From Clostridiales bacterium (GTDB taxonomy: Bacteria; Bacillota; Peptococcia; DRI-13; UBA5745): a stretch of DNA of 64,000 nucleotides. Location of the stretch: the NCBI GenBank assembly GCA_009782505.1, contig WRIW01000006.1, forward strand, positions 1 to 64,000, in the 5' to 3' direction. This document shows, piece after piece, positions 34,401 through 42,837 of this stretch (positions are counted from its first letter, which is position 1; each line of letters starts with the position of its first letter). The notes beneath the pieces were generated by a model. It was not told the DNA's origin and did no database searches. It was given only the letters and a program-made list of their open reading frames with translations. The position numbers and the translations under genes are program-made.

Positions 34401-34880
34401 GGGGTAATTTGCGCGGAGGAAGGCTCTAAGCCCTTCTATGTTTAGCGGTACGCTTTGTTCGACGAATTCATTTTCCGGGATGGGGCCGTTGAACTGAAAA
34501 AACAGCCGCTGAACATCATTTTCGCCGAACGTGTCGAAGCAGCAGCCGGCGGAGAAAAAGTTTCCCTTCGCGTCGTCCACAAATTCGAGTACGACATAAC
34601 TGGTAAAACGTCCGTTTCGCAGATAGCGGAAGCCTGCGCCTTCCTCGTCGCCCAGCTCGCAGCGCAGATAGCCGGTCAGCGTCCGGTTCCCTTTCTGATT
34701 CGCCGCCCTATTGAAATAGGAACCGCTGGTATCGCTTAGCAATACCAGTTGCATAGCGTCGATGATCGTGGATTTGCCGGAGGAGTTTTTACCGGTAAGA
34801 AAGTTAATTCTGTCAAATTCGATCATTTCGTGGGTAAAAAAATACCAATGGATCAGGAGCATACGGGTTAAAATTTTCAT
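31452..34880 (-). CDS. jetC: Wadjet protein JetC (SMC-like ATPase)
   Basis: 1142 residues. N-terminal Walker A GKNSSGKSTIIDAM (about 31-44); two long coiled-coil stretches (~230-480 and ~670-960) around a hinge; C-terminal signature KKSGGETQTPF and Walker B RLILFDEAFSKMD. This is the MukB/Rad50-like motor that extrudes DNA loops with JetA and JetB. It begins MKILTRMLLIHWYFF, typical of JetC. 56 bp from jetB. Confidence 0.95.
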   Translation of the reverse strand: MKILTRMLLIHWYFFTHEMIEFDRINFLTGKNSSGKSTIIDAMQLVLLSDTSGSYFNRAANQKGNRTLTGYLRCELGDEEGAGFRYLRNGRFTSYVVLEFVDDAKGNFFSAGCCFDTFGENDVQRLFFQFNGPIPENEFVEQSVPLNIEGLRAFLRANYPGGQSYTTNVNRDFREALCGSLGGLQPQRFTDLIKKTVSFDPDVKIEKFITEFVCGEELEINIADMKENIRSYDSLKKESQILQERIVLLAKIGDAHDVFIKNKDNETLYSYLLERAAWETKRSEIEACKQNIERLAHELRELGDSLVREERQQAQLQTERDALKLQLDSDENAKRLEGLQKEIDEKKRQCGELINTFEIMSARLHQATSSWKTWIVNIREKILLTNLSEMDPLLGARIEAVGAEGDALLEKAGPLREAKERDAEAELLAHTGSEKLVALAREADDYRDRCVSLSGRLTDAQEEMARRLAELAAEKESLEKGVYRFPQDAIDLKEAVESRLRSKYGPEAKAVILAEEAEIRGDRWRDVVEGYLHTQKFYVIVAPEHFYTAFQLYDSIKRQKSVYTTGLVDTEKLQRMSPVRDEGSLAEELETEDAAVRLFIDFTLGRVRKCDSIKELRKFRTSVTDDGVLYQNFVVRAMDPKRWKDPAIGRTGARLRLEKVKEEISWLQEILSVLIAIIPALKETDRFFRLDAFMVGQIIDSAKKYLELPLLAEAIQRLTADAESIDKSAIEILRQRLGEREDAIMKNRDRIREIFEKVGSAKDRFKSYEEETLPGLESEEEDLREALEASYDREWADETGSQRYEREISRRESAEEISRAFHREQSRSRNAKEEYWEKTRDFRLEYNGTYKTGYDVNDPDNAVYHNIWLEYTENRLPEYETKIEDTRNKAFQQFQEDFLSKLQSNIRNARQHIDELNAAMKFANFGEDTYQFRVTANPDHEIKRYYDMIVDEMLLFGGYNLLSGQYNEKYREEIAELFEMLTNDGGPAKTLGYDDYEKRVQHYTDYKTYLKFDLEVIKPGGESERLSRTMGKKSGGETQTPFYVAVLASFVQLYRIGRDKTANTTRLILFDEAFSKMDGERIIQSIGLLRRFQFQVIFAAPPDKIPDVGALADRNLGVLREGQKTCVRAFDPRQLEEFADEA

Positions 34881-34936
34881 AAGCGAATCTCCAGAAGGCG
34901 GTTACGCCTGAATTTTGCTTTTGGCGGCGGGAGCGT

Positions 34937-35623
34937 TCAGGCGTTATAGACTCCTAAGCTCTGCGTGTCGTCCGTTTCGCCGCCAGGGTCGGAAAGGTCT
35001 TCTTCCCCGCCGTCCGGCTCCATCTTCAGATCCTCCAACTCGAGGATGATATCATTGATCCCCTGATTGGTAATCACCGCCAGGATCGACGGTAGGATCA
35101 AAATACGGTTGCCCTCCGGATCCCAGGCTGTGGTTTCCATTTTTTCGATGAGGCGGAAATGGGCGAGCGTTCGCTGCGCTTCAATACGCTCCTTTTGCGT
35201 CGTTTTGCCATTCTTTAAAAGTCCGAGGGCGTCCATTTTCTGCACGACGTCGGAAGTGCTCGTCGGCACGGTATGAAAGCTGCTTGCCTGTTCCCGCTGC
35301 TCCTCATAAATCAACCGGCAGGTATACAGGAAAAGCGTGGTGAACTGATCCATGCGAAAACGATTATTGTCATGGATATTGATCAGCGACATAAATCCGT
35401 AGATATTGTCATTTTCCAGCTGCCAGCCCGCCACGGAGAAATATTCTTTAAATAGATCGTAGAAGCGCGACGCGATTTGGTAATCCCTGTTTGGCAGCGT
35501 CATTTGCTTAGCCGGCTGATAGGAATACTTGGTCAGATAGGTGTGAGCCAGCAAATGATTAGCAATCCTGCGATACTCACCTTTTTCATAAGCGCTCAGC
35601 GCTTCGTAATCTTCACTCCACAC
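34937..35623 (-). CDS. jetB: Wadjet protein JetB (DUF4194, KITE-like subunit)
   Basis: 228 residues of the DUF4194 family, a winged-helix (MukE/KITE-like) subunit. Segments YRRIANHLLAHTYL, DYQIASRFYDLFKEYFSVAGW and the wing near KMDALGLLKNGKTTQKER are characteristic. The C-terminal ~30 residues are acidic and probably flexible. It overlaps jetA by 11 bp. Confidence 0.9.
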   Translation of the reverse strand: MWSEDYEALSAYEKGEYRRIANHLLAHTYLTKYSYQPAKQMTLPNRDYQIASRFYDLFKEYFSVAGWQLENDNIYGFMSLINIHDNNRFRMDQFTTLFLYTCRLIYEEQREQASSFHTVPTSTSDVVQKMDALGLLKNGKTTQKERIEAQRTLAHFRLIEKMETTAWDPEGNRILILPSILAVITNQGINDIILELEDLKMEPDGGEEDLSDPGGETDDTQSLGVYNA

Positions 35624-37019
35624 CTTGGCCTCCTCCTCCCTTTCTACTAAACGTCAATTTAGGGATCCTGTATCCGTTGATATCCAAACTGCCGATTCCC
35701 GGCTTGACGCTGAAGTTTGTATCCCTTTCTCCCGCCCGGATTGCTGATAAAAGAAGCAGGATAAATTCCCTGTCGCCCGGAATGTCCACACCTTCGGTGG
35801 AAAGAAAATCTTCGTCTCCAAAAAGCGCGTCCATATACTGCCGGATACGGAGAAGAGAGTAATCGGCGCGCATAAATTTAAGCTGCCGTTCGGCCTCTTT
35901 CTCCGATAGCCGCGCTTCGGCGCTTATGGCCAGCGGGTCGACCGATATCCGGCGGCTTTTGACGTTTCTATGCCATAAGGAGCGCCCGTCGATGAATTCC
36001 TGCCGGTTGATGCGAAGTTTGCGTTCCATTCGGTCGTATAGCCTTGCCTGATCATCGCCCCTGGACGCGGCGAAACCTTTGAGCAATGACACCAGCTTGC
36101 CGCCGATCGTCTGATCAGCCGACATATGATACCGGATGGCGTCTATGGAAAGCTTCGTATAGTTACTGTGCTTTTTATCGATCTCAGCAACAATAGCGCC
36201 CAGGGATTGATATACATCCAGAATATAATCCATATCGCCGATGATCTCGCGCCCGGCTTCTTCTTCGCTATCATAGCGGCGGATCGTCATCGCGCGCTTT
36301 CGCATCTCCGCCATCCTGCCAGAATCCCCGATGGCGCCGGTTATAATCTCCCGTATAGGCGCCATATAGCGATATACGGAATCCATCGTTTTGATGGGGT
36401 GATAAATGCGATCCGCTAAGGCCTTGTATTCGTCAAAATGATCCCGCAGCAGGACATTGACGTCGCGGTGCCCCTGGATTTTTCTCAGATAGCCCCGTAT
36501 CCCGTGATACAGTTTTTTTAACTCATAGACCAGTTTTTCCGTGTTGGCTTTCGCATTCACCACGGCCTCGTACATTTGGTGCGGTTGATTGTCCCGGGCT
36601 TCTTTCAAACCGGAATAGGTAGAAAAAACAAGCGAGTTATACTCCCTTGTCTGGTCGTCGCTCAGATCATGAAGCAGCTGCATGACCTGTATCGCATAGG
36701 TTCTCGGTGTGATTACTTCAGTGAAAGATCCGTCCAAATACTCCCTGTCTACCCAGCCTGCTGCAACAAAGCGGTTCAGGATCAGCCTGGCTTTCGCGCT
36801 CAGCGTAAGCCCGCCTTCCGCGACCTCGTCGTCGTCTTCGATTTCATAGGAACGGTTCTCCAGCAGTCCGATCAGGGCGGAGATATAATCGCCGGTCTCA
36901 ATATTCAATTCAAATTGAAACGCGCGATGCAGAAGCATCAGCGCGTCTGCGTAAAGCTCCTTGTTTTTTGAAGACAATATGGAGAAAAAATTACCGGGGA
37001 TCGTTTCGAACAGGTTCAT
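35613..37019 (-). CDS. jetA: Wadjet protein JetA (kleisin-like subunit)
   Basis: 468 residues. The N-terminus MNLFETIPGNFFSILSS and the following winged-helix-like region fit the JetA family (kleisin; MukF-like). Central long helices (KELYADALML ... IRGYLRKIQGHRDVNV) and a C-terminal domain (YSLLRIRQYMDALF) complete it. The family seems to be DUF5716 as in type II Wadjet rather than DUF3375, but that is by recollection of family features. There is no SD before the ATG, and a TATAAT lies only 6 nt upstream. Confidence 0.88.
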   Translation of the reverse strand: MNLFETIPGNFFSILSSKNKELYADALMLLHRAFQFELNIETGDYISALIGLLENRSYEIEDDDEVAEGGLTLSAKARLILNRFVAAGWVDREYLDGSFTEVITPRTYAIQVMQLLHDLSDDQTREYNSLVFSTYSGLKEARDNQPHQMYEAVVNAKANTEKLVYELKKLYHGIRGYLRKIQGHRDVNVLLRDHFDEYKALADRIYHPIKTMDSVYRYMAPIREIITGAIGDSGRMAEMRKRAMTIRRYDSEEEAGREIIGDMDYILDVYQSLGAIVAEIDKKHSNYTKLSIDAIRYHMSADQTIGGKLVSLLKGFAASRGDDQARLYDRMERKLRINRQEFIDGRSLWHRNVKSRRISVDPLAISAEARLSEKEAERQLKFMRADYSLLRIRQYMDALFGDEDFLSTEGVDIPGDREFILLLLSAIRAGERDTNFSVKPGIGSLDINGYRIPKLTFSRKGGGGQGVE

Positions 37020-37024
37020 AAAAA

Positions 37025-37030
37025 GATTAT
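37025..37030 (-). promoter_or_regulatory. Perfect -10 box directly before jetA
   Basis: Minus strand TATAAT with only CTTTTT between it and the ATG. If used, transcription would start at about the ATG and the mRNA would be leaderless. A weaker alternative (TTCGCA, 17 bp, TAAACT) lies about 100 bp further upstream. Confidence 0.45.
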
Positions 37031-37266
37031 ATCACAGGTTGTACTTATTGCCCAGATAATGGAATGCGCAATGAAAAAGCCGTTGCGTTGCTTTACTATG
37101 GCTTGTTTTACGCATCCCACAGAAATCACGTTTCAGTTTATCACTTTCTGAGAGGGTTGCGAAAACGTCTGCCTTTGGAGAGCGCCGCGATCCCTTTGAC
37201 GCCCCCTGCTCATCTCAATGTGTGACAAATGAATCACATTGTCAACATAGCCGCCCTCACATCGCT
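37031..37266. other. Intergenic region between the AAA ATPase and jetA
   Basis: No gene seen. It holds an inverted repeat CAATGTG ... CACATTG (37,216-37,241) that includes TGTGA(8)TCACA, and a TTGACA without a good -10 at 17 bp. Confidence 0.5.
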
Positions 37267-38556
37267 TCATATCAGGTACGCCGCGTATAGCGGGACGGAT
37301 TTCACGCCGTTCACAAATCCAAAGTTTTTCGCCGATACCCTGATCGCGTATTTCGGGCGATATTTTTTGATATAAGAATTTAAGCTCAGCGAGCGGACGT
37401 TTTGATTCGCCTTGACTTCTACCGGGATGAGATCCCCTCCCGCCATGATGACAAAATCCACCTCCGCCGTGGAATCGGATTCCCAGTAATACAGCTCATA
37501 GCCGTTGCTCGCAAGGGTTTCCGCTATATAATTCTCCACGATGCCCCCCATAAACGTACCGTCGAAAACGTTTATATTGTCCGCGGACAACCCGGCCTTA
37601 TAGCTGCACAAACCTACGTCGTTCATATAAAGCTTAAATGCCGATACGTCTTGCGTCACGGCGGGCGGCATATCGCCGCTTTTGATTTTTGTGCACTTCA
37701 GCACAGCTCCGGCCCTGACCAGCCAGTCGATGGATTCGCCGAAAAGGCTCGCTCTCGCCCCTTTGGATATCATCTTGTACTGAAACTTCCGGTTGTCTTT
37801 CGCCAACTGGGGTACGATGGAGTCATATGTGCTGATTGTTTTTATACTCTGGGATTTATCCGAATACTTTGTCATATCCGACGCGTATGTATCCAGGATT
37901 ATCCTTTGTATTTCCCTATAGCCCAATACTTTATCATGATGAAAATAGTTATACGCGGCAAGAGGCATCCCCCCCACCAGGACATACTCTCGGTATAAAG
38001 CGAGCAGCATGTCATGCAACCCCTGCTCCATCGGCGTGTTTTGTTGAAAATGCTCCTCGACCATCTCCACGAAAGCAGCCAAATCGGATTCCAGCAAAAA
38101 TTCTCCGAAATTCAATGGATGCATCACTTTTGTCATGACTTTTCCCACGGGGAAGGAAAAATCCTTCGACGTGATATGTACGCCGAGCAGCGAGCCCGCT
38201 CCAATCAAGTCATACTCCTGGGCTTCCTCACAGAAATACTTAAGGGACGTAAGGGCCCGGTTACACATCTGTATCTCGTCAAATATAATCAGAGTGCCGC
38301 CCGGAAGGATGGCAGCGCTGAAATATCTCTCCAGCTTGGGAATCAGTTTACGCGGGTCTATGCTTTCGCTAAATAAGGACGCAAGTGCCGGATCTGTCTC
38401 GAAATTCAAGTAGATTGAATTTTTGTAGTGGTTCGCGCCGAATTCTTTCAGCAAATAGGTTTTCCCGGTCTGCCTGGCGCCATACAGAAGCAGAGGCATC
38501 TTCTCTTTGCCTAAGCCCTTCCACCATATCAGATACTCTTCCATTTTACGCTTCAT
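37267..38556 (-). CDS. AAA_14/DUF4143 family ATPase
   Basis: 429 residues, complete. Walker A LLLYGARQTGKTYLLKEF near 22-39, Walker B LIIFDEIQMCN near 90-100, then the DUF4143 part with FKLYMNDVGLCSYKAG and a C-terminal PD-(D/E)xK-like segment AEVDFVIMAGGDLIPVEVKANQN. The biological role of these ATPases is unknown; they are common in anaerobes and often near mobile or defence genes. Own promoter upstream. It neighbours Wadjet, but nothing shows a shared function. Confidence 0.88.
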   Translation of the reverse strand: MKRKMEEYLIWWKGLGKEKMPLLLYGARQTGKTYLLKEFGANHYKNSIYLNFETDPALASLFSESIDPRKLIPKLERYFSAAILPGGTLIIFDEIQMCNRALTSLKYFCEEAQEYDLIGAGSLLGVHITSKDFSFPVGKVMTKVMHPLNFGEFLLESDLAAFVEMVEEHFQQNTPMEQGLHDMLLALYREYVLVGGMPLAAYNYFHHDKVLGYREIQRIILDTYASDMTKYSDKSQSIKTISTYDSIVPQLAKDNRKFQYKMISKGARASLFGESIDWLVRAGAVLKCTKIKSGDMPPAVTQDVSAFKLYMNDVGLCSYKAGLSADNINVFDGTFMGGIVENYIAETLASNGYELYYWESDSTAEVDFVIMAGGDLIPVEVKANQNVRSLSLNSYIKKYRPKYAIRVSAKNFGFVNGVKSVPLYAAYLI

Positions 38557-38604
38557 TGACGTGGCTCCGTTTACATAGAATCGCTATTCCTTTGTCTAAA
38601 TTAA

Positions 38605-38627
38605 CACAAACCGCAGCGCATTGTCAA
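38605..38627 (-). promoter_or_regulatory. Probable promoter of the AAA ATPase gene
   Basis: Minus strand TTGACA at 38622-38627 and GTTAAT/TTAATT 16-17 bp downstream. The -35 is perfect, the -10 weak. Confidence 0.45.
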
Positions 38628-38695
38628 GAATAGTGCGTATTTTTGCATTTATCCATGAAGTTTAATGTAAAAATACACATTAATCCTCACTCTCG

Positions 38696-39562
38696 TCACG
38701 CGTACTCGATCACAATGTCCGCCTCGACGATCCCGATCCCGGTATCCAGGGCTATCCTCTCATCCGGGTTGATATCCAGCCTCGACGTCATGAAGGGCGG
38801 CTCGATCACGCACAAGACGCCTTTTTCAGCTTCGATCTGCTCGCATATCGTTTTACAGGTAATATTTGACACCTCAAACAACGCGGACAGCTCCAACTCG
38901 TCGATGGCTTCCGGCTCGAAATCCATCATTTGATAAATCAGATTGTTGATAAACGCGACGGGATATACGAAAGTGATGAAACCGCTGACGCCGCCGGAAA
39001 GCAGCATTTCTATCGCCACCGAGTTTTCGAAGCCCTCGTCGTGGCTTTCGACTTGCTTCATGGCGCCCATATCAAGCCCCGCCATCTTGTGCAGCACATT
39101 AAATACGCTTTGCCGGATGATCTCGCTATGGGTGTGCGGGACTGCCACCTGAGGCTCCAGCCCGGCGTTTCTCGCAAACCTACCAATGCCCTGGTCGATA
39201 TCGGCCACATGGTAGAGCAGCCAGGCCACGAGCATGCCGGAAAAATCCTTGACGTCTTTTTCGGCGAAATCCGAGCCCGTCATCTTCTGCTCATGCTCCA
39301 GAATCGTGTTGATGAAGCCTTGATGGAGCTTTTGATGCGCTTTGAAATCCGGGTAACCGATGGATTCCTGATAGGTTTCTTCTATGCCGAAATGAAACAC
39401 AGTATAGTCCTTCAAAAAACGGATTGCCGATATGCAGCTCTCTTTGTTGCTCTCCAGGCTGTCGTTGATTTTCCCCAGCAGTTCCTCGGCCCTCTCAAAG
39501 AGCGCCCTGTGCTGCCCGTCGATGGTGTCGTTCCCGATGCTTAACCTGTCTTTCCATAACAT
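38696..39562 (-). CDS. Bacteriohemerythrin fused to a CheX-like phosphatase domain
   Basis: 288 residues. Residues 1-130 form a hemerythrin with the di-iron ligands DGQH (His18), HFGIEE (His57, Glu61), HQKLH (His76, His80) and HVADID (His, Asp near 117-122). Residues ~140-288 look like a CheC/CheX-type domain (FVYPVAFINNLIYQMM, ELSALFEVSNITCKTI with the E..N pair typical of CheX-family phosphatases). It could sense oxygen and act on a phosphorylated response regulator. It follows birA by 14 bp. Confidence 0.82.
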   Translation of the reverse strand: MLWKDRLSIGNDTIDGQHRALFERAEELLGKINDSLESNKESCISAIRFLKDYTVFHFGIEETYQESIGYPDFKAHQKLHQGFINTILEHEQKMTGSDFAEKDVKDFSGMLVAWLLYHVADIDQGIGRFARNAGLEPQVAVPHTHSEIIRQSVFNVLHKMAGLDMGAMKQVESHDEGFENSVAIEMLLSGGVSGFITFVYPVAFINNLIYQMMDFEPEAIDELELSALFEVSNITCKTICEQIEAEKGVLCVIEPPFMTSRLDINPDERIALDTGIGIVEADIVIEYA

Positions 39563-39576
39563 AGCTAACCCTCCTT

Positions 39577-40404
39577 CTATTTCACAAACAGGCTGATTTC
39601 GCCGCTGCTCAGCGTGTGGCGGCGCCCCCGGCTGTCTTCCACGATGAGGAAACCCTGGTCGTCGATATCCACGGCCCTGGCCGCGCTTAGCCCCTCGGCG
39701 CCCGTGATTTGCACCTCCCTGCCCAGTACGCAGGAGCGCTTCCTGGCTTCTTCGATCAGCCGCCCGGTATAGTGCCCGCCGCCTTCTTCCAAGTCCTTCC
39801 CCATCCGCCGGACGCCCTCGATGAGCGCGGCTGCCAGCCGGCTCCGGGAGACTTGCGCCCCTCCCGCGTCCAGGGCTCCGGCTTTGCCTGCCAGCTCGGC
39901 AGGGAAGCCTTCGCCGCTCTCTTTCACATTGACGCCTATACCCACGATGTAGGCGCCGCCGACGGCTTCCGTCAGGATACCGGCTATTTTTTTACCGCCC
40001 AGGTACAGGTCGTTCACCCATTTGATCTGCATCCGCGCGCCGCAGCTCTCCTCGACGGCTTCGGCGGCGGCTACGGCAGCCCCGGTAGTCAGCAGCAGGA
40101 TCCGGCTGCCGGTCAGCTTTGGCCGCAGGATCACGCTGAGGTATACCCCGCTGTCCGGCGGTGAGTAGAAACTCCGCCCCATCCTGCCCCTGCCCGCTGT
40201 TTGCCGATTGGCAACCACTGCTGTGCCTGCTGGAGCGCCGTCGGCTGCCAGCTCTTTCGCCATATCGTTTGTGGAGACTACGCTTTCATATACGAATATC
40301 GTCTTTTGCCCTGCGTTCAGCGGCGTTTGTTCAGTATCTCCCACCAGATAAGCCGCTATGCTTTCCGCCGTCAGCGAATCGTCCCTTGCTATTTCCCAGC
40401 CCAT
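39577..40404 (-). CDS. birA: Biotin-[acetyl-CoA-carboxylase] ligase
   Basis: 275 residues. It attaches biotin to carboxylases through biotinyl-AMP. The catalytic domain is complete: STNDMAKELA, the adenylate loop TAGRGRMGRSFYSP, and KWVNDLYLGGKKIAGIL, with a C-terminal SH3-like domain. The N-terminal winged helix of repressor-type BirA is absent; only ~30 residues precede the core. It is therefore probably a ligase without a DNA-binding role. 4 bp after argC. Confidence 0.93.
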   Translation of the reverse strand: MGWEIARDDSLTAESIAAYLVGDTEQTPLNAGQKTIFVYESVVSTNDMAKELAADGAPAGTAVVANRQTAGRGRMGRSFYSPPDSGVYLSVILRPKLTGSRILLLTTGAAVAAAEAVEESCGARMQIKWVNDLYLGGKKIAGILTEAVGGAYIVGIGVNVKESGEGFPAELAGKAGALDAGGAQVSRSRLAAALIEGVRRMGKDLEEGGGHYTGRLIEEARKRSCVLGREVQITGAEGLSAARAVDIDDQGFLIVEDSRGRRHTLSSGEISLFVK

Positions 40405-40408
40405 TCCG

Positions 40409-41401
40409 CTACCTGACCAGCCCGGTATCTTCGGGCAAGCCCATCATCAGGTTCATGTTCTGTATCGCCGCGCCCCCGGCGCCCTTGCCCAGATTGTCCA
40501 GGCGGCAAGCCAGGGTGATGCGCTCCTCGTTGCCCAGCACGAATATCTCCGCCCTATCTGTATCGTTGCAGCCCATAGCGTTTACGTAGCTCTTGCCCTC
40601 GCAGGCGCCGCCCCCCTCGTAGGGCATGACCCGCACCATGAGGCTGTCATTATAATGCTCCGCCAGGGCTTCCCACAGCCTTTGCGGGGATACTGCCTTT
40701 CCCGAGTCGCTTAGCAGCCTTGCCGCCAGCGGGGTATATACCGCCAGACCCCTGGGGAAATCCGCCACGATAGGCGAGAAAGCCGGCGGATATGCCAGGC
40801 CGGAATACCGGTGCATCTCAGGCAAGTGCTTGTGCGCCTGCCCCAGGGCATATTCCCTAGGCGCGTCATAGTCCGGGTACAGCTCAGCCCGCCGAGGATC
40901 CTCATACTCGCCGATCATAGGCTTACCCCCGCCGGTATAGCCGGTTATGCTGTGGCAGGATATGGGATAATCCCCCGGGATGAGCCCTTTCCCGACCAGG
41001 GGGCTTACCGGCAGCAAGAAAGCGGCGGCATGGCAGCCTGTATTCGCTACCCGGGCGGCTCCCGCTATGGCTTCCCGCCTGGACGCGGATAACTCCGGCA
41101 GCCCATACACCCAACCCGGATGCACCCGGTGAGCCGTGCTGGCGTCGATGATCTTCGTCCTGTCGTTCCCCGCTTCGATCAAGGCGACCGCTTCCGCCGC
41201 CGCGTCGTCGGGCAAGCACAGAAACACCACATCCGCCTTGTTTATGTACTGTCGGCGGGCTTCCCCGTCCTTCCTGTCCTCTTCGGGTATCGTTAGCAAA
41301 CATACGTTCGGGTGCCCCGCCAGCCGCTGTATGATTTGCAGCCCGGTGGTTCCGGCCTGTCCGTCCACATATACGTTGAACTGCCCTGTCTTGCTAGCCA
41401 T
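40409..41401 (-). CDS. argC: N-acetyl-gamma-glutamyl-phosphate reductase (type 2, short form)
   Basis: 330 residues from ATG 41401, which overlaps the flavoprotein stop; ATGs further up lie inside that gene. It carries out the NADPH-dependent third step of arginine synthesis. It belongs to the short ArgC group: VYVDGQAGTTGLQI binds NADP, ANTGCHAAAFLLPV carries the catalytic cysteine, and SITGYTGGGKPMI and AHKHLPEMHRY (catalytic His) follow. No other arg genes are in the window, so it stands alone here. Confidence 0.92.
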   Translation of the reverse strand: MASKTGQFNVYVDGQAGTTGLQIIQRLAGHPNVCLLTIPEEDRKDGEARRQYINKADVVFLCLPDDAAAEAVALIEAGNDRTKIIDASTAHRVHPGWVYGLPELSASRREAIAGAARVANTGCHAAAFLLPVSPLVGKGLIPGDYPISCHSITGYTGGGKPMIGEYEDPRRAELYPDYDAPREYALGQAHKHLPEMHRYSGLAYPPAFSPIVADFPRGLAVYTPLAARLLSDSGKAVSPQRLWEALAEHYNDSLMVRVMPYEGGGACEGKSYVNAMGCNDTDRAEIFVLGNEERITLACRLDNLGKGAGGAAIQNMNLMMGLPEDTGLVR

Positions 41402-42833
41402 TCTTACCGCCGCCTTCATTTCTTTTCTTTCGTTCCACTTCGATTCCCAACACATTCGCCGCGGCGCTCTCCCCCGCCGTCCAACCGGTGGAGAAAGCCG
41501 CCTGCAGATTGTACCCGCCGGTGTAGCCGTCTACATCCAGCAGCTCCCCGGCTATGTATAGCCCTTCCGCCTTCTTCGACGCCATCGTCCGGGGGTCTAC
41601 TTCCGACAGGTCTACCCCGCCCACTGTAATGATAGCTTCTTCCAGTGGCCTGGTCCCGGTGATCGGCACGCTTAGAGCTTTCAGGGCGCGGCTGATATCC
41701 CAGCGCTGAGCCCGGGTCAGCTCCGCTATCGCCTGCTCCCCGTCCAGGCCGGCCTGCTTGATCACAGCGGGGATAAGCGCCCGGGGTAGCAGGTCCACCA
41801 TGGCGTTTGCCAGCCGTTTCCTTTGGTATCGCTGGAAATCCCTCTGCAGCCGTTTATCCAGTATCTCCGGGGACAAAGCCGGCTTTAGATCGATGCGCAC
41901 GGCGTAGGTCTCGCCACTTCGCTGATAGAAACGGCTCAGGCTGAGGATGACCGGCCCCGTCAGGCCAAAATGGGCGAAGAGCATCTCCCCCTGGAACTCC
42001 GCAAGCTTCCGCTGTGAGCCGTGAGCGTCTGCCGCTTCCCCGCCGGGCGGTTCGGCGCCGGAATCGCCGTTGGTTTCAGCCGCCGCCCTGGTTGCTACCC
42101 CGCTGCGCGGTTCGTCGACGGCAGCGCCCGGCCCGGCCCATAGGGAAGCCTTTACATTTCGCAAGCTCAGCCCGGACAGAGCCCCGACCCAGCTTTCCGC
42201 CGACTCAAGAGGTACCAGAGCAGGGCTCAGTTCGGTTATCCTGTGTCCGGCTTCCCCAGCCCACGCATAACCGTCCCCAGTGGAGCCGGTCAAGGGGTAG
42301 GACATGCCCCCTGTGGCGATGACCACCGCCTTCGCCCGTATCTCCGAGTTGTCCCAGGGATCGTAGACCGAAACCCCGGCGACGCGTTGCATGCCGCCGC
42401 CGCCAGCCGGCTCCAGGATGAGCCCTTGCACCTTGCAGCCCCGGATGATCTCGACCCCCGCTTCCGCCGCCAGCCGCTCCAGGGCGTCCGCTACGTCCGC
42501 CGCCCGGTCAGACATGGGGAAGACCCGTCCCCCCCGCTCTTCCTTCGTCTCGACCCCCGCCTCTTCCAGCAGCCGGCGGATATCCTGGTGAAAAAGCCGT
42601 GAAAAGGCGCTATACAGGAACTTTCCCTTCTCCCCATACTGACGGATGAAAGGCTGGAGCTCCTTATTATTCGTGATGTTGCAGCGGCCTTTGCCCGTGA
42701 TCCTCAGCTTTCTGCCCAAGACATTGTTCTTCTCGGCTAAAATAACCCGGGCCCCCATACGGGCAGCCCGGATAGCCGCTAAAAGACCGGCGGGGCCTCC
42801 GCCCACTACCAACACATCCGTCTCTCTAAACAT
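41394..42833 (-). CDS. BaiN/HI0933-family NAD(P)/FAD-dependent oxidoreductase (paralog 2)
   Basis: 479 residues. Same family as the protein at 6,535-7,788: VVGGGPAGLLAAIRAA near 8-23, GRKLRITGKGRCNITNN near 45-61, and C-terminal GLYIAGELLDVDGYTGGYNL. It has an extra Ala/Gly/Glu-rich insert at ~240-275 that the paralog lacks. Substrate unknown. It lies directly after repeat A3, and its SD is weak (GACAAGCGAG before ATG). Confidence 0.9.
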   Translation of the reverse strand: MFRETDVLVVGGGPAGLLAAIRAARMGARVILAEKNNVLGRKLRITGKGRCNITNNKELQPFIRQYGEKGKFLYSAFSRLFHQDIRRLLEEAGVETKEERGGRVFPMSDRAADVADALERLAAEAGVEIIRGCKVQGLILEPAGGGGMQRVAGVSVYDPWDNSEIRAKAVVIATGGMSYPLTGSTGDGYAWAGEAGHRITELSPALVPLESAESWVGALSGLSLRNVKASLWAGPGAAVDEPRSGVATRAAAETNGDSGAEPPGGEAADAHGSQRKLAEFQGEMLFAHFGLTGPVILSLSRFYQRSGETYAVRIDLKPALSPEILDKRLQRDFQRYQRKRLANAMVDLLPRALIPAVIKQAGLDGEQAIAELTRAQRWDISRALKALSVPITGTRPLEEAIITVGGVDLSEVDPRTMASKKAEGLYIAGELLDVDGYTGGYNLQAAFSTGWTAGESAAANVLGIEVERKKRNEGGGKNG

Positions 42834-42837
42834 CTCG

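Noticed and set aside
37216-37241. CRP/FNR-like site TGTGA-8-TCACA before jetA
   Set aside because: The spacing is 8 instead of 6 and no matching promoter was found; kept only as an inverted repeat.
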